From: Bacteroidota bacterium | GTDB lineage: Bacteria; Bacteroidota; Bacteroidia; Chitinophagales; Chitinophagaceae | Length of the DNA stretch: 64,000 nucleotides | Reading direction: 5' to 3' | Assembly: GCA_018267575.1 (NCBI GenBank) | Contig: JAFDYF010000077.1 | Location: forward strand, 236,788-300,787 | Part shown: in pieces, positions 8,992-17,711 of the stretch | How positions within the stretch are numbered: position 1 is the first letter of the stretch | Layout: each line of letters opens with the position of its first letter | Notes under the pieces: model-generated | The model's input: only the letters and a program-made list of their open reading frames with translations | Told to the model about the DNA's origin: nothing | Databases searched by the model: none | Program-made: the position numbers and the translations under genes

Positions 8992-9171
8992 TTATTTCAC
9001 GGCAACCTGTTTGGATGCTCTTGTTCTTGCGTTTTTATTTTTGGGTATTTGCAGTTCTAGCATATCATTAAAGCTGCCCTTGTCATCGAGCCATCCATTC
9101 CAAGGCTTTAAAAAATCGCTGACCATCACTGGGAGAAACTCATTTTGCTTGATTTGATTTTTGTGTGACAT
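8992..9171 (-). CDS. small 59-aa protein, possible remnant of a small heat-shock protein
   Basis: An ATG at 9169-9171 preceded by AAGGAGA at good spacing, an unusually strong ribosome binding site for this DNA, opens a 59-codon frame ending in TAA at 8992-8994. The product begins MSHKNQIKQNEF, continues LPVMVSDFLKPWNGWLDD and ends in a basic tail (KNKNARTRASKQVAVK). The LPV-DFxKPWNxW block resembles the region that precedes the alpha-crystallin domain in some Bacteroidota Hsp20 proteins, but no such domain follows. It may be a truncated Hsp20, or an independent small protein. It sits 190 bases downstream of the universal stress protein gene, which fits a stress-related role. The link is an inference from a short similarity. 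Confidence 0.55.
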   Translation of the reverse strand: MSHKNQIKQNEFLPVMVSDFLKPWNGWLDDKGSFNDMLELQIPKNKNARTRASKQVAVK

Positions 9172-9361
9172 ATCAATCTCCTTTATTTTTAGTAATCATA
9201 AATTCTATACAAAAATATTTGGCTGCCAAAGCAAAAATTAGGATAGAAGTCAAGTTCGATGATGAGTTTAATCATTGCAGCCCGGGGTATAGATAAAGTA
9301 TTAGGTGTTCATTTTTTTTCTTATTCAACAGTTAATATTCAACACTCATCGAAATTTCCTT

Positions 9362-10174
9362 TTATCCATGGATGGCCAAAATCGGTACAGCTCCTTTCAA
9401 TACCATTTTTTTTGTATGGCTTTGATGGAATTCGAAAACATTATGTCGTTTGGGTATTAATACCAACAAGTCAATATCATGATTCTCCAAAAAATGGCTA
9501 ATTCCTTCCTCCACGGTATTGGCAATATTAAAATGGTAAGTAGGATAAAGATCTTTAAGCAGGTCTTTCAATAAAATAAATTCCAAGTTCGATTTGAGGT
9601 CGCTTATGTTTTTTTTGTTAACGTTCAATACATCAAAGGTAGAATGGAATGCCTGCTGTATTTCTTTTAAAGTGTCTATCGGAATACTTTTATTTACATC
9701 GGAAAGGTCGCAGGCAAGTACAATCTTACGCATGTTGTGAAAACTTACATCATTGGGGATGATCATTAATGGATGATGCAAATGTTTAATCGCATATAGT
9801 GCATTGCTCCCAAACATAAACCTTTCGGCCCCGTTTTTTTTACTACCCATGATCACGGCGAAAGGATTTCTCCGAACACAGAATTCCTCAATTTCATGTT
9901 CAATACTACCAGTTTCAATTAATGTAAAAATATTTACTTTACCTCCGGTATGTTTATCCAGTTCTGCTTTCAAGTTGCTCATATCCGATTTTGCAGCATC
10001 CTGCATATCTTCAAACAATTCATCAGTCAATGGAACCTCCGTTGTGCTCACCGGTAGTTGCAGCACGTGTAGCAGGTAGAGGTCGGCATTGATGGCCACA
10101 GCCATATCTCCAGCATATTTTGCTGCGTTGATAGCACTCGCTGAAAAGTCGGTTGGCACAAGAAGCGGTTTCAT
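9362..10174 (-). CDS. universal stress protein, tandem UspA domains
   Basis: A cytoplasmic protein of 270 residues made of two Usp domains. The first begins MKPLLVPTDFSASAINAAKYAGDMA (given in part) and ends with a GS-rich nucleotide loop (VIMGSKKNGAERFMFGSNA) plus HPLMIIP. The second begins KIVLACDLSDV, ends VPILAIHG and has a degenerate nucleotide loop. Tandem UspA proteins of this length are common in Bacteroidota and are linked to starvation or redox stress; the exact role is unknown. The frame is open 33 codons upstream, but the ATG at 10174 starts exactly at the domain boundary. The nearest downstream neighbours on the same strand are two small unknown genes. Confidence 0.88.
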   Translation of the reverse strand: MKPLLVPTDFSASAINAAKYAGDMAVAINADLYLLHVLQLPVSTTEVPLTDELFEDMQDAAKSDMSNLKAELDKHTGGKVNIFTLIETGSIEHEIEEFCVRRNPFAVIMGSKKNGAERFMFGSNALYAIKHLHHPLMIIPNDVSFHNMRKIVLACDLSDVNKSIPIDTLKEIQQAFHSTFDVLNVNKKNISDLKSNLEFILLKDLLKDLYPTYHFNIANTVEEGISHFLENHDIDLLVLIPKRHNVFEFHQSHTKKMVLKGAVPILAIHG

Positions 10175-10540
10175 AAAAAATATTTTAGGGTTAACTTGAT
10201 TTCCTTTTAAAGATGGCCAAATAAACAGGGCTTTTCTATGATAAGTATCAAAATTGCCTATGATTGGGATCATTGGTGACCCAACGGGACTGCGATTGCT
10301 AAGGGTTTTCCGCAGATTGAGCTAGCTATTGATAGCGTATGGAACTACCTCGTTAAGAAAGGCAATGCCTAACAATATGAACAGGCTCGAAAAGGTAAAT
10401 CCATGTTTTGGTTAATATGGAATTTGTAATAAGGAACCTGTTTATGAACGTGTAGGCTTTACAGATGGAGGCATGCTATATTGTAGTACGTGTATGTCCC
10501 CCTAGGATGAAAAGTAAGATTTAAAGTTGCAGCACTTATT
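10175..10540. other. intergenic stretch with a possible acetyltransferase-like remnant
   Basis: This 366-base stretch has no intact gene. On the + strand, a short open frame around 10425-10503 reads EPVYERVGFTDGGMLYC and then stops at TAG. This resembles the C-terminal end of GNAT acetyltransferases, but in-frame stops lie just upstream. It may be a decayed gene fragment or chance similarity. Confidence 0.25.
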
Positions 10541-13500
10541 CTAATTCACGAACTTTTGTGAAAACTGTTCTCCTTTGGAAGAATACAAACGCAGTACATA
10601 CACTCCTTTAGCAAGTGAGCTGATATCCAGATATTGGCTTTGGTATGGAATATTCCTGTTCATGACTAGTCTGCCCGACATATCATATATCTGTGCGTTC
10701 AACTGCTGGCTATTGTTCTCATTGTTCAGCCTTATATAAAGCTGGCTACCACTTGTTGAAATGTAGGCTACCATTCTAGTTGAGGCAAGGCGTTTCAATA
10801 TCACCGTGGACGAATAGGTGGATTGCCCATTTAGGTCGGTCATCTTTAAGCGATAGTAAGCAGCGGATTTTCCCAAATCCACAGTATTGTCGTTGAAGCT
10901 ATATTCATTGGATTGACTATTCGTTTGGGAAGGCACAAAGCCCAGTGAAGTGAAAACGCTTTCTCCTTCATAGGCTCTTTCTACATCATAGCCTTTATTA
11001 TTGGTTTCATTATCGGTTTTCCATTCAAGGTTGTTATAGCTGTTCTGGACATTGCCAGTAAATGAGGTCAGCGTTACTGCCAGCGGGGAACCTAACAAAG
11101 CGGTTGAAAAAAGCCCACGCCCATGGGTAGCCGCAACCACAAAGTTATCGGCGGGTCGGTATTTGAGCATATAGGTGCTCACATTGCCAAGGTTCGTGGA
11201 GTTCTGTGTCCATACTGTTGATGAGCCATTGCTGGCAGAGGTAGAAAAAACGCCCATTTCGGTGGCAAGCATGATGCCTCCATTGGGTCCACCAGTCCCC
11301 ACATTTGCAGTGCTGGGAACAATCATTCCCCAACGAATGGGTACATCGGGCAGGTTAACACCATTATTGTCTAATGAGGTCCAAGTGGTTCCTCTGTCTG
11401 TTGACTCAAAAACGGAGGAAACCCCATAATTGGATACGGTAACAAGCAAATGATTGGCATTCCCCCTTTCTACATCAATGCTGGAAATATAATAGCCGGC
11501 TTTTAAGTTTACGAAAGGTGTAATACTGTTGATTTGCGTAGCTTTTGGCGAATTGGTGCTCGCTTTTGAAATTAAATAGAGTTCGGGAACTTGATCATTA
11601 TAATTGTTTGCCGCACTCTCAGAGGTTGAAAATGCAACCCAAACGCTATCCGTGGTATTAGGGTCAACCTTGACGGCTGAAACTTGTAGATTGGAATTGC
11701 CGCTTACAATATAATTTGTTTGAGATGGATTTCCAGACGAAGTCAACTTTCCGATGCGGGTAAGCATTGTAGTTGCGTACCCACAATAGAGATATTTTGT
11801 AGTATTGTCATAGTCTGCTGGATTAATAAAACGACCATTGTCTGTAAGGGTTCCAGTGGATGGGGACCAAAGGTTAAAAGTACTACCTCCATCGGTTGAT
11901 CGGGAATAGTTTGCCCGTGTATAGCTAGTGATTTGATAGGTTGGGTTGCTTTGGTCTATAAAACAAAAAGCGCCATCGCCCCCTGTTGCTGAAGCTACTG
12001 AATTGATGCCCCCATTATTAAAAAGACTGGTGCCATTGTCCTGGGCTCCTGCGAGCATATAATTTGATCCTGATGTGGGATGTATGGCTGCAGCATAATA
12101 TTGGGTGACGTTGAACCCCGCATTTTTGTTTACAAAACTAGCCCCTCCATCTGAGCTATAATAAACTCCTCCATCGCAGCTTACAATAAAAGAGGTTGAG
12201 GATCCGGGTAAAAATGTAATACTATGTATATCTGCGTGCACATAGGGCAAGGAACCACATCCTGAAGCCCATTGGGTAAACTGTGACCAGCTTGCCCCAC
12301 TGTTCGAAGTAGTGAAAATGTCTACGCCTCCTGCATACACAGTAGCATCGTCGTTTGGTTTTATGGCAAGGGTAAGGTCATAATATGCCTGCCCTCTGGA
12401 AAAATCAGTACTGGCGCTGGTTCCGCCATCGCACCAAACGGTGGTGTTGGAAATATTGGTCCAAGTTGTTCCTGCATCATCAGACCGTTGGATAGCCCCA
12501 ATTTTAAGTAGGGAATCTTCAAATAGGGCATAAACCCTATTGTTATTTAGAGGCGAACATGCTAATTGTATACGATGCCAATAACCTTGGCTGGGGGGAG
12601 ATGTGATGTTTGTCCAAGTACCATAATTGCCCACCGTGGCACCAGCAGGGGATTTATAAATTTTGCCAATCTGCTTGCCCGTGCTAACATCCTTTACACT
12701 TGCATAAATATCTCCGTTCAAGGAAAACTCAATGTCATAGCCCAAGAAGTCTACTGCAGCGGGGCAGCCTCCTACTGAATAAGATCCAATAACCCTTGTC
12801 CAGGTACTGCCGCCATCTGTAGATTTTAACACACCCCCTGCATTGCAATAATAAGCGCTGATGCCAGAAGCATACACATCCCCATTACTATATACAGCTA
12901 CTTTTTGTACATAGTTGAAATCATAAAAATGGGCACCCCCAGTTGTTGTGGAAGGCAATAAGCTCCAAGTTAGGCCTCCATCCGTACTTTTATAAATACC
13001 TAAACCTCTGATGGCATCCTGGTTATTAAAGCCTTCACCTGTGCCAGCATACATCGTGCTGGGATTTGATTTGTCTTGTGCCAATGTGGTAATGGCGAGA
13101 TTGGTAGAAACAGTGCTAAGTTGTGACCATGTTGGTGTCGCAGTCAGAAAATTAGTGGTGCGCCAGAGGCCTCCTCCCACACTTCCGGCAAGTACCGTGT
13201 TTCCAGTAGCATCGTTCTGGTCAATCAGCACGGCTCTGCTCCTGCCACCGATATTGTTGGGTCCACGTTCTGCCCAAGTTAAACCGGTACCCAATGAATG
13301 ATTATTGCTGCTGTTATTTGCAGAGTTGACTGTTTTTGGATTGAAGGGGATCAGGTTTTTCCATTGCTTTTTGGCTTCTTCGAGCCGCTCGACGGGCACA
13401 TAGCCCAATTGGGGGTCTTTGGTCATTAATATCTCTTGCTGTAATCTGGCCAAAACCTCCTCCTCCGGATTTTCTGATTCCCGGTCATCATCCCTGAATG

Positions 13501-13591
13501 TCTTTTTTGAAATGGGTTGAAAAAAGAAAAAGACTGAAGTCAATAATATAATGACTAAAAAGATGGGTTTGGGGAGCCTATGGTTTTTCAT
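10541..13591 (-). CDS. secreted beta-propeller (Asp-box/VPS10-like) protein with T9SS sorting domain
   Basis: A 1016-residue exported protein. A signal anchor-like hydrophobic segment (residues 9-26) is followed by WAERGPNNIGGRSRA, the opening of VPS10/sialidase-like propellers. Repeated Asp-box motifs of the form S-T-D-G-G-x-T-W occur near residues 202, 258, 366, 430, 480, 565 and 735, consistent with one or two beta-propellers. The last roughly 75 residues form a type A type IX secretion sorting domain: AQIYDMSGRLVMNRNI, then ISSLAKGVYVLRLYSSKG and the ending FSQKFVN. It is probably secreted or anchored at the cell surface. The ligand or enzymatic activity is unknown. It is a single gene, flanked by intergenic DNA on both sides. 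Confidence 0.85.
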   Translation of the reverse strand: MKNHRLPKPIFLVIILLTSVFFFFQPISKKTFRDDDRESENPEEEVLARLQQEILMTKDPQLGYVPVERLEEAKKQWKNLIPFNPKTVNSANNSSNNHSLGTGLTWAERGPNNIGGRSRAVLIDQNDATGNTVLAGSVGGGLWRTTNFLTATPTWSQLSTVSTNLAITTLAQDKSNPSTMYAGTGEGFNNQDAIRGLGIYKSTDGGLTWSLLPSTTTGGAHFYDFNYVQKVAVYSNGDVYASGISAYYCNAGGVLKSTDGGSTWTRVIGSYSVGGCPAAVDFLGYDIEFSLNGDIYASVKDVSTGKQIGKIYKSPAGATVGNYGTWTNITSPPSQGYWHRIQLACSPLNNNRVYALFEDSLLKIGAIQRSDDAGTTWTNISNTTVWCDGGTSASTDFSRGQAYYDLTLAIKPNDDATVYAGGVDIFTTSNSGASWSQFTQWASGCGSLPYVHADIHSITFLPGSSTSFIVSCDGGVYYSSDGGASFVNKNAGFNVTQYYAAAIHPTSGSNYMLAGAQDNGTSLFNNGGINSVASATGGDGAFCFIDQSNPTYQITSYTRANYSRSTDGGSTFNLWSPSTGTLTDNGRFINPADYDNTTKYLYCGYATTMLTRIGKLTSSGNPSQTNYIVSGNSNLQVSAVKVDPNTTDSVWVAFSTSESAANNYNDQVPELYLISKASTNSPKATQINSITPFVNLKAGYYISSIDVERGNANHLLVTVSNYGVSSVFESTDRGTTWTSLDNNGVNLPDVPIRWGMIVPSTANVGTGGPNGGIMLATEMGVFSTSASNGSSTVWTQNSTNLGNVSTYMLKYRPADNFVVAATHGRGLFSTALLGSPLAVTLTSFTGNVQNSYNNLEWKTDNETNNKGYDVERAYEGESVFTSLGFVPSQTNSQSNEYSFNDNTVDLGKSAAYYRLKMTDLNGQSTYSSTVILKRLASTRMVAYISTSGSQLYIRLNNENNSQQLNAQIYDMSGRLVMNRNIPYQSQYLDISSLAKGVYVLRLYSSKGEQFSQKFVN

Positions 13592-13821
13592 ATAGTTTTG
13601 GATCCGATTAAAAAAGGCCGTTCTCTAGGATTTCTAACGATTAAAAAGATTAAAAAGTATTTTCTTATAAGGATTGATTAGGCTGAAATGTAGATTTTGC
13701 TATTAAAGAGTCTTTCCTTCAAACATGGGTTTCAGGTGAGACCCCTAAAAGTCAGTGAAAACTATATGTTTCACAATGTGAAATAGGGGATCAAAAACTT
13801 CAACCTCCTGAGTTTGGTATG

Positions 13822-13850
13822 AAAACAAAAAACCCGCAGACTGCGGGTTT
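13822..13850 (-). terminator. Rho-independent terminator of the DUF3276 gene
   Basis: AAACCCGC and GCGGGTTT form an 8-bp stem with a 5-base loop. On the - strand it is followed by TTTTGTTTTC-like T-rich sequence, 29 bases after the stop codon at 13879. Confidence 0.85.
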
Positions 13851-13878
13851 ATATTTTAAGAGCAAGTTTTATTATTTC

Positions 13879-14340
13879 CTACCATTTGTCTACTTCATCG
13901 GTAGAGGTGGATGGTGCTGCTGCAGGTGCAACGGGCTCAGGGGTAGCTGTTGGCTTATACTCAGCAATGGGTTCAACACTTTGAGTATGACTGGTTTCAA
14001 CCTCAGCATCATGCTCAGCAGAAAAGGCATTGGACTCGCCCTCCGGTAAGTTATCATGATTATAGGCATCAAAATCAAAATCGGGCATCAGTTCGGTCTT
14101 CACATAGTCCACCGATTCGCCAAGTGCTTTTATAAATTTGTTGAAATCTTCTTTGTACAAAAATATTTTATGCCTATCGTACCCATCTTCATTGAACTTT
14201 TTTCGGCTCTCCGTAATCGTTAAATAATAATCATTCCCCCTGGTCGCCCGAACATCAAAAAAATAAGTCCTTCTTTTCCCAGCCCTGATGCGTTTGCTAT
14301 AAACGCTTTCCATTCTTTTGTCATTATTTTCGTACGCCAC
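13879..14340 (-). CDS. PUR-alpha-like DNA/RNA-binding protein (DUF3276)
   Basis: A 153-residue protein of the bacterial PUR family. The N-terminal domain (about residues 10-95) has the diagnostic run YSKRIRAGKRRTYFFDVR followed by RGNDYYLTITESRKKF and HKIFLYKEDFNKFIKAL, one whirly-like PUR repeat. The C-terminal 55 residues are acidic and then Pro/Ala/Thr-rich and probably disordered. The related Borrelia protein BpuR binds nucleic acids; the Bacteroidota role is not established. The start is a GTG at 14338-14340: it gives the family-typical opening MAYENN, and the first ATG would remove nine conserved residues. A well-formed promoter lies 45-74 bases upstream and a terminator follows. Confidence 0.88.
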   Translation of the reverse strand: MAYENNDKRMESVYSKRIRAGKRRTYFFDVRATRGNDYYLTITESRKKFNEDGYDRHKIFLYKEDFNKFIKALGESVDYVKTELMPDFDFDAYNHDNLPEGESNAFSAEHDAEVETSHTQSVEPIAEYKPTATPEPVAPAAAPSTSTDEVDKW

Positions 14341-14384
14341 AATGATAATTTTTTACAATGAAATGAATTAAATTTTAATTGTTA

Positions 14385-14414
14385 CAAATATAGTACTGTT
14401 TTGGAATTGGCAAA
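14385..14414 (-). promoter_or_regulatory. Bacteroidota-type promoter of the DUF3276 gene
   Basis: TTTG (14414 to 14411) and TATATTTG (14392 to 14385) on the - strand are separated by 18 bases, a very good match to the -33/-7 consensus. The leader would be about 38 nt. Confidence 0.7.
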
Positions 14415-14458
14415 ATTTACCGAAAGAATATGATGAGAAAATAAGCGGCTTTTTCGAT

Positions 14459-16348
14459 TTAGGTATTTTCTTCTTTTTTTTGCTGCTGTTGGTCATATAA
14501 ATAGGCATAGTAGCCGTTTTGAGCCATTAGCTCCTGATGAGTACCCGTTTCAACAATGGCGCCTTCATCCAAAACCACAATCAGGTCAAAATCAAAAAGC
14601 GAGAAAATACGATGGGTGATGATGATAGCCGTTTTGTTTTTCAGGTATTGGTAGAGGTTACCCAATATTTGCTTCTCGGTTCTGGCATCAATGGCGCTCA
14701 AGCAATCGTCGAAAACAACAATTTCGGGGTCTTTGACCAGTGACCTTGCTATTGAAATACGCTGTTTCTGTCCCCCACTCAGGGTTACGCCTCTTTCCCC
14801 AATCATGGTTTCGTATTGGTTCGAAAAGCTGTGTATTTCACCATCCACACTGGCATTATTGGCGGCTTGCCTAGCCAAAGCGTCAGATTTTTGGTCCAGA
14901 CCAAACTGAATATTGTTGGAAACGGTTTCGCTGAATAGGAAAACATCCTGCGGCACATAACTCAATTGGTTACGCAAATGCCGGAGGTCAAACTCCTGGA
15001 TATTGGTGCCATCGATGCGGATAATGCCTGCCGTGGGGTCGTACATACGCAGCAGCAACTGGGCAAGGGTCGTTTTCCCGCTGCCGGTTCTACCGATAAT
15101 GGCCACTTTTTGCCCTTTTTTTATATGTAGGTTGAAATTTTTTAAAGCATGGATGCCCGTTCCCTGATATGTGAATTCCACATTCTCGAAAAGAATATCT
15201 CCTTCCAATTTTTTTGTAATGGCTTGGGGCGAGTTTTTTATCTGGGGTTCGGTATCCAAAAACTCGTTAAGCCTTTTTTGGGAAGCTGCTGCTCTTTGCA
15301 CCATACTCGCTACCCAGCCAATGGCACTTACTGGGAACATCAGCATGGTGATATAGATTACAAACTCGGTAATGGTGCCAATGTCTGTATTATGTTTTCC
15401 GTAAATGACGTAGCCGCCCCCGATCATAATCGTAAGCAGGGTACTCAACCCAATCATCAGCCCCATTGAGGGAAAATAAATGGATTCGATTTTTGCTAAA
15501 CCGGTGGCCTGTTGACGATAGTCCTCACTGTTTTTATCAAAAAAATCGAACATCGCTTTCTCCTGCACAAAGGATTTGATAACACGTATGCCGCTGTAGG
15601 ATTCCTGTGCATTGGTAGTCAGCTTGCTTAACAATGCCTGGATATGCTCGCTTTTTTTGTTAATAATGGTATTTACATAATAAATAGTAAAAGCAAGGAT
15701 GGGCAAGGGGGCCAACACATACAAAGTGAGCAGCGCATCTTTACGAATCATAAAATAGAGGCTAAAGCCAATGACCACCAACAGGTTTACCAGATACATA
15801 ATGGCCGGTCCCGTGAACATGCGTACCCGGCTCACGTCTTCGGCCATGCGGCTCATCAGGTCGCCTGTACTATGTGTTTTATAAAAATTTAGGTCCAGTT
15901 GCTGGTAATGATGATAGATCTCATTTTTCTGGTCGTACTCTATATGCCGGCTCATGACGATGATGGTCTGACGCATCAGGAAAAGGAAAAAACCACTGAT
16001 TAAGGCCAGAACCAATAAAGTAATACCGCAGATCGCCACTTTTTGTCCAAAAGAGGGTTGGGCTTTTTCTAATCTCCCAATAAACTTTCTCACCAAGATA
16101 TCGTAGTTGGCTATATCCCTTTTTCGGCTTTTTTCTTCGGCGATTATCACTTTGCCATTGGATGCACTGGGAGCGGTTTTTCGGCTAATGCTATCCGTTA
16201 GTTCCTTTTGTACGGAATTCACCACATAGCCTGTGACTTGTGGCGAGAGGATCCGAAAATAGTTTGATAAAATGATGAACAGTAGCCCCAATAATAAGCG
16301 CCAGCGGTACTTCCAGAAATATTTATTGACAGCTTTTAGATGGCGCAA
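14459..16348 (-). CDS. ABC exporter, fused permease-ATPase, degenerate Walker B glutamate
   Basis: A 629-residue half-transporter of the MsbA/MdlA class: six transmembrane helices (about residues 15-345), then an ATPase domain. The Walker A motif is GRTGSGKT (419-426), the signature LSGGQKQRISIAR (523 on), the Walker B region EIVVFDDCLSAID (542 on) and the switch histidine ITHR (about 580). The usual catalytic Glu after the Walker B Asp is Asp548 (DD instead of DE), as in the non-canonical half of heterodimeric exporters such as MdlA. A 35-residue charged insertion lies between TM1 and TM2. The start is a TTG (16346-16348), because no ATG occurs for about 120 codons and the opening LRHLKAVNKYFWKY fits the family. 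The substrate is unknown; lipids or drugs are typical. Confidence 0.9.
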   Translation of the reverse strand: MRHLKAVNKYFWKYRWRLLLGLLFIILSNYFRILSPQVTGYVVNSVQKELTDSISRKTAPSASNGKVIIAEEKSRKRDIANYDILVRKFIGRLEKAQPSFGQKVAICGITLLVLALISGFFLFLMRQTIIVMSRHIEYDQKNEIYHHYQQLDLNFYKTHSTGDLMSRMAEDVSRVRMFTGPAIMYLVNLLVVIGFSLYFMIRKDALLTLYVLAPLPILAFTIYYVNTIINKKSEHIQALLSKLTTNAQESYSGIRVIKSFVQEKAMFDFFDKNSEDYRQQATGLAKIESIYFPSMGLMIGLSTLLTIMIGGGYVIYGKHNTDIGTITEFVIYITMLMFPVSAIGWVASMVQRAAASQKRLNEFLDTEPQIKNSPQAITKKLEGDILFENVEFTYQGTGIHALKNFNLHIKKGQKVAIIGRTGSGKTTLAQLLLRMYDPTAGIIRIDGTNIQEFDLRHLRNQLSYVPQDVFLFSETVSNNIQFGLDQKSDALARQAANNASVDGEIHSFSNQYETMIGERGVTLSGGQKQRISIARSLVKDPEIVVFDDCLSAIDARTEKQILGNLYQYLKNKTAIIITHRIFSLFDFDLIVVLDEGAIVETGTHQELMAQNGYYAYLYDQQQQKKEENT

Positions 16349-16359
16349 AATGTTTTTTG

Positions 16360-16367
16360 CAAATGTA
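16360..16367 (-). promoter_or_regulatory. -7 box upstream of the ABC exporter
   Basis: TACATTTG on the - strand matches TAnnTTTG and lies 12 bases before the TTG start, so the transcript would have almost no leader. No clear TTTG is seen at the right distance upstream. Confidence 0.4.
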
Positions 16368-16507
16368 AGGAGAAGGAGGGCAATTTAATACGGATTGGTA
16401 GATGGAAACAACTAGGTTATTAGGCTTTTCGCCCCCCTCAATCCAATATTTTGAGGGAACGAAAGATAGAAGACTTAGTTAACACTGCATGCTTGACATT
16501 GTTTATA

Positions 16508-17116
16508 TTATAACAAGACATTCCCTGCACGTGGTTTTAGTGCCAAGATTTTTTGGTGGAGTTCTAATACTTGGGGAGTCACCAACTGTTCTTCATCATT
16601 ATAAATCAAAAAATCGCAGCGTTCCATTTTTTCGTTTTCGTCCATCTGGTTTCGCATGCGTTTCAATACTTCTTCCCGGCTCACCTGATCACGGGCCATG
16701 GTACGTTCAATGCGCATGGCTTCCGGGGCAGAAACCCCAATCACATAATCCAGTTGTTTGTAGGCATCGCTTTCGAAAATCAATGCGGCTTCCCGAATAA
16801 TATAGGGGGCAGTTTGTGTCTTCATCCAGTCCTCGCTGTCATGCATAACCGCAGGATGCGTGAGGGCATTGAGCGAGGCCAGTTTCTCCGGGTTGTTAAA
16901 AACCATTTTTGCTATATAAGACCTGTTCAGGCAACCATTGCTATATGAGTCAACCCCAAAATGCGATTTGATTTTTTCTTTCAGATTTTCATCTTCGTTC
17001 ATCAGGCGTTTGGCAGCATCGTCAGCATAATATACAGGTATGCCCAGCACTTCAAATATTTTGGCGATGGTGCTTTTGCCAGATCCGATGCCACCTGTAA
17101 GACCAATACGAAGCAT
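16508..17116 (-). CDS. coaE: dephospho-CoA kinase
   Basis: CoaE phosphorylates the 3'-hydroxyl of dephospho-CoA, the last step of coenzyme A synthesis, in the cytoplasm. The protein has 202 residues, the usual size. It opens MLRIGLTGGIGSGKST with the P-loop GGIGSGKS, followed by VYYADDAAKRLM (the conserved DxxA/DD region), LNALTHPAV (the HP motif) and IREAALIFES, all typical of CoaE. It lies in a housekeeping block after yajC, but a hairpin terminator (17221-17260) separates it from yajC, so it may have its own promoter. Confidence 0.95.
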   Translation of the reverse strand: MLRIGLTGGIGSGKSTIAKIFEVLGIPVYYADDAAKRLMNEDENLKEKIKSHFGVDSYSNGCLNRSYIAKMVFNNPEKLASLNALTHPAVMHDSEDWMKTQTAPYIIREAALIFESDAYKQLDYVIGVSAPEAMRIERTMARDQVSREEVLKRMRNQMDENEKMERCDFLIYNDEEQLVTPQVLELHQKILALKPRAGNVLL

Positions 17117-17220
17117 GGGTATTATTAATTTGAGATGTAGACGCTTGGTTATTTCATTGCTCCATTCCTGGTCAGATATTGGCTATCCGTTTCTATTTGC
17201 TGCAATTTCGGTTTAATTAT

Positions 17221-17260
17221 AATGCAAAAATCGTCAGACGATGTGCGCCGGACGATTTTT
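17221..17260 (-). terminator. Rho-independent terminator after yajC
   Basis: AAAAATCGTC (17226-17235) and GACGATTTTT (17251-17260) form a perfect 10-bp stem. The A/T ends give a T-run on either strand. It lies 77 bases past the yajC stop. Confidence 0.7.
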
Positions 17261-17336
17261 GTAAAGGTCTGAAGTAGGCAGTTGGAATTTTAGCAGTATG
17301 ATACGCTTGAAAAAATTTTTCAACGTACGATACTAT

Positions 17337-17672
17337 TTATTTTTTATCCGTGCTAACTGCTTTATTAATGTTTTGTGTCCATTCCATCGAAATGGAGCTT
17401 TTCTCGATTTTAAGATAGCTGCCCGGACTGGTTTCCAGCATCAGGGTGCCATCGTCATTCACTTTGTTCACGGTGCCGTGTATCCCTGCAATGGTCACAA
17501 TCTTATCTCCTTTTTGCATATTCTCCTGGAACTGTTTTGCCTGTTTTGCTTTTTTAGCTTGTGGTCGGATCATAAAAAGCCAAAAAACCAAAATCATGGC
17601 GCCTAGTAGAATAAAGGTAAAAGAACCATTCTGTTGCGGACCTGCTTGCAATAAAATCAAAAGTGTGCTCAT
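17337..17672 (-). CDS. yajC: preprotein translocase subunit YajC
   Basis: YajC is a small inner membrane protein that associates with SecDF in the Sec translocon. The 111-residue product has a single N-terminal transmembrane helix (FTFILLGAMILVFWLFMI) preceded by a Gln/Asn-rich stretch. The family run FFMIRPQAKKAKQAKQF-like follows (here MIRPQAKKAKQAKQF), and then GDKIVTIAGIHGTVNKVND, the conserved cytoplasmic beta-domain. It follows nusB and the DUF1573 gene in an order common in Bacteroidota, 39 bases after the latter. Confidence 0.94.
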   Translation of the reverse strand: MSTLLILLQAGPQQNGSFTFILLGAMILVFWLFMIRPQAKKAKQAKQFQENMQKGDKIVTIAGIHGTVNKVNDDGTLMLETSPGSYLKIEKSSISMEWTQNINKAVSTDKK

Positions 17673-17711
17673 TGTATAGTTGTTTTTTATTCGAAGACTA
17701 GTTATTTATTA

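Noticed and set aside
16435..16457. Hairpin CCCTCAA / TTGAGGG as terminator of coaE
   Set aside because: The stem is only 7 bp and on the - strand it is followed by GGGCGAAAA, with no T-run.
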